In this document: positions 32,885-32,930 of the stretch, piece after piece | How the letters are laid out: each line of letters opens with the position of its first letter | How positions within the stretch are numbered: position 1 is the stretch's first letter | Origin: JBEHWX01 sp048498995 | Lineage (GTDB): Bacteria; Bacteroidota; Ignavibacteria; OLB7 | NCBI GenBank assembly: GCA_048498995.1 | Contig: JBEHWX010000064.1 | Span: 1-32,930, forward strand | DNA length: 32,930 nt | Direction: 5' to 3' | Translations under genes and position numbers: made by a program | Notes under the pieces: generated by a model | What the model was told of the DNA's origin: nothing | Seen by the model: only the letters and a program-made list of their open reading frames with translations | The model's database searches: none

Positions 32885-32930
32885 TTGATACGGCTGTACA
32901 TCCACCTGCCCGGGTACCTGCTCAGGCCCG

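Noticed and set aside
31267..32901. 544-codon minus-strand frame opposite the zinc dehydrogenase and DUF892 genes
   Set aside because: Shadow of two well-supported genes.

Overview
The window comes from a GC-rich bacterium of the Bacteroidota/FCB group; a deep branch such as Kapabacteria or Ignavibacteria fits, but the phylum is inferred. The signs are a C-terminal domain of the type IX secretion (T9SS) sorting type in the protein at 20434-21375, a PD40 / CarboxypepD-regulatory / OmpA outer-membrane protein resembling PorE of T9SS, and a promoter-like site matching the Bacteroidota pattern TTG-N20-TAnnTTTG upstream of the toxin locus. No rRNA or tRNA gene was seen.

Layout. 1-7686 is ordinary core genome, all on the minus strand: a DEAD-box RNA helicase cut by the window edge, lipoyl synthase (lipA), a two-lipoyl-domain E2 acyltransferase that is a substrate class of LipA, the PD40-OmpA protein, and a MoeB/ThiF-type E1 enzyme with a rhodanese tail. 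Several of these gaps hold hairpins with 9-11 bp arms but no U tract. 7687-9300 is sparse, with two very small membrane proteins.

9376-21375 is an accessory island read on the minus strand. In transcription order it holds a T9SS-sorted FG-GAP-like protein; a 2399-residue Sec-exported RHS/YD-repeat protein with a hypervariable, AT-richer C-terminal tip; and, 17 bp further on, a four-helix membrane protein that is probably its immunity partner. Behind these lies a graveyard or reservoir of small genes. It contains a 58-codon ORF split by a 160-bp MITE, a GIY-YIG-like protein, an IS5-type transposase remnant, a DUF1493 protein, and two small membrane-protein genes, each with an in-frame TGA at codon 21. 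I read this as a polymorphic-toxin locus followed by displaced or decaying immunity-type cassettes. Neither the toxin activity nor the immunity function can be proven from sequence.

21847-32930 returns to core and stress genes: an Smr-domain protein, about 1.4 kb with no convincing gene, an orphan NtrC-type sigma-54 activator, a GlsB/YeaQ membrane protein, a GT4 glycosyltransferase, a sirtuin with the Tyr/Arg pair of desuccinylases, an agmatinase-family ureohydrolase, a secreted helical protein with a clear terminator, and a same-strand stress group (SDR, zinc alcohol/formaldehyde dehydrogenase, DUF892 ferritin-like). Gaps here carry REP-like palindromes and short tandem duplications.
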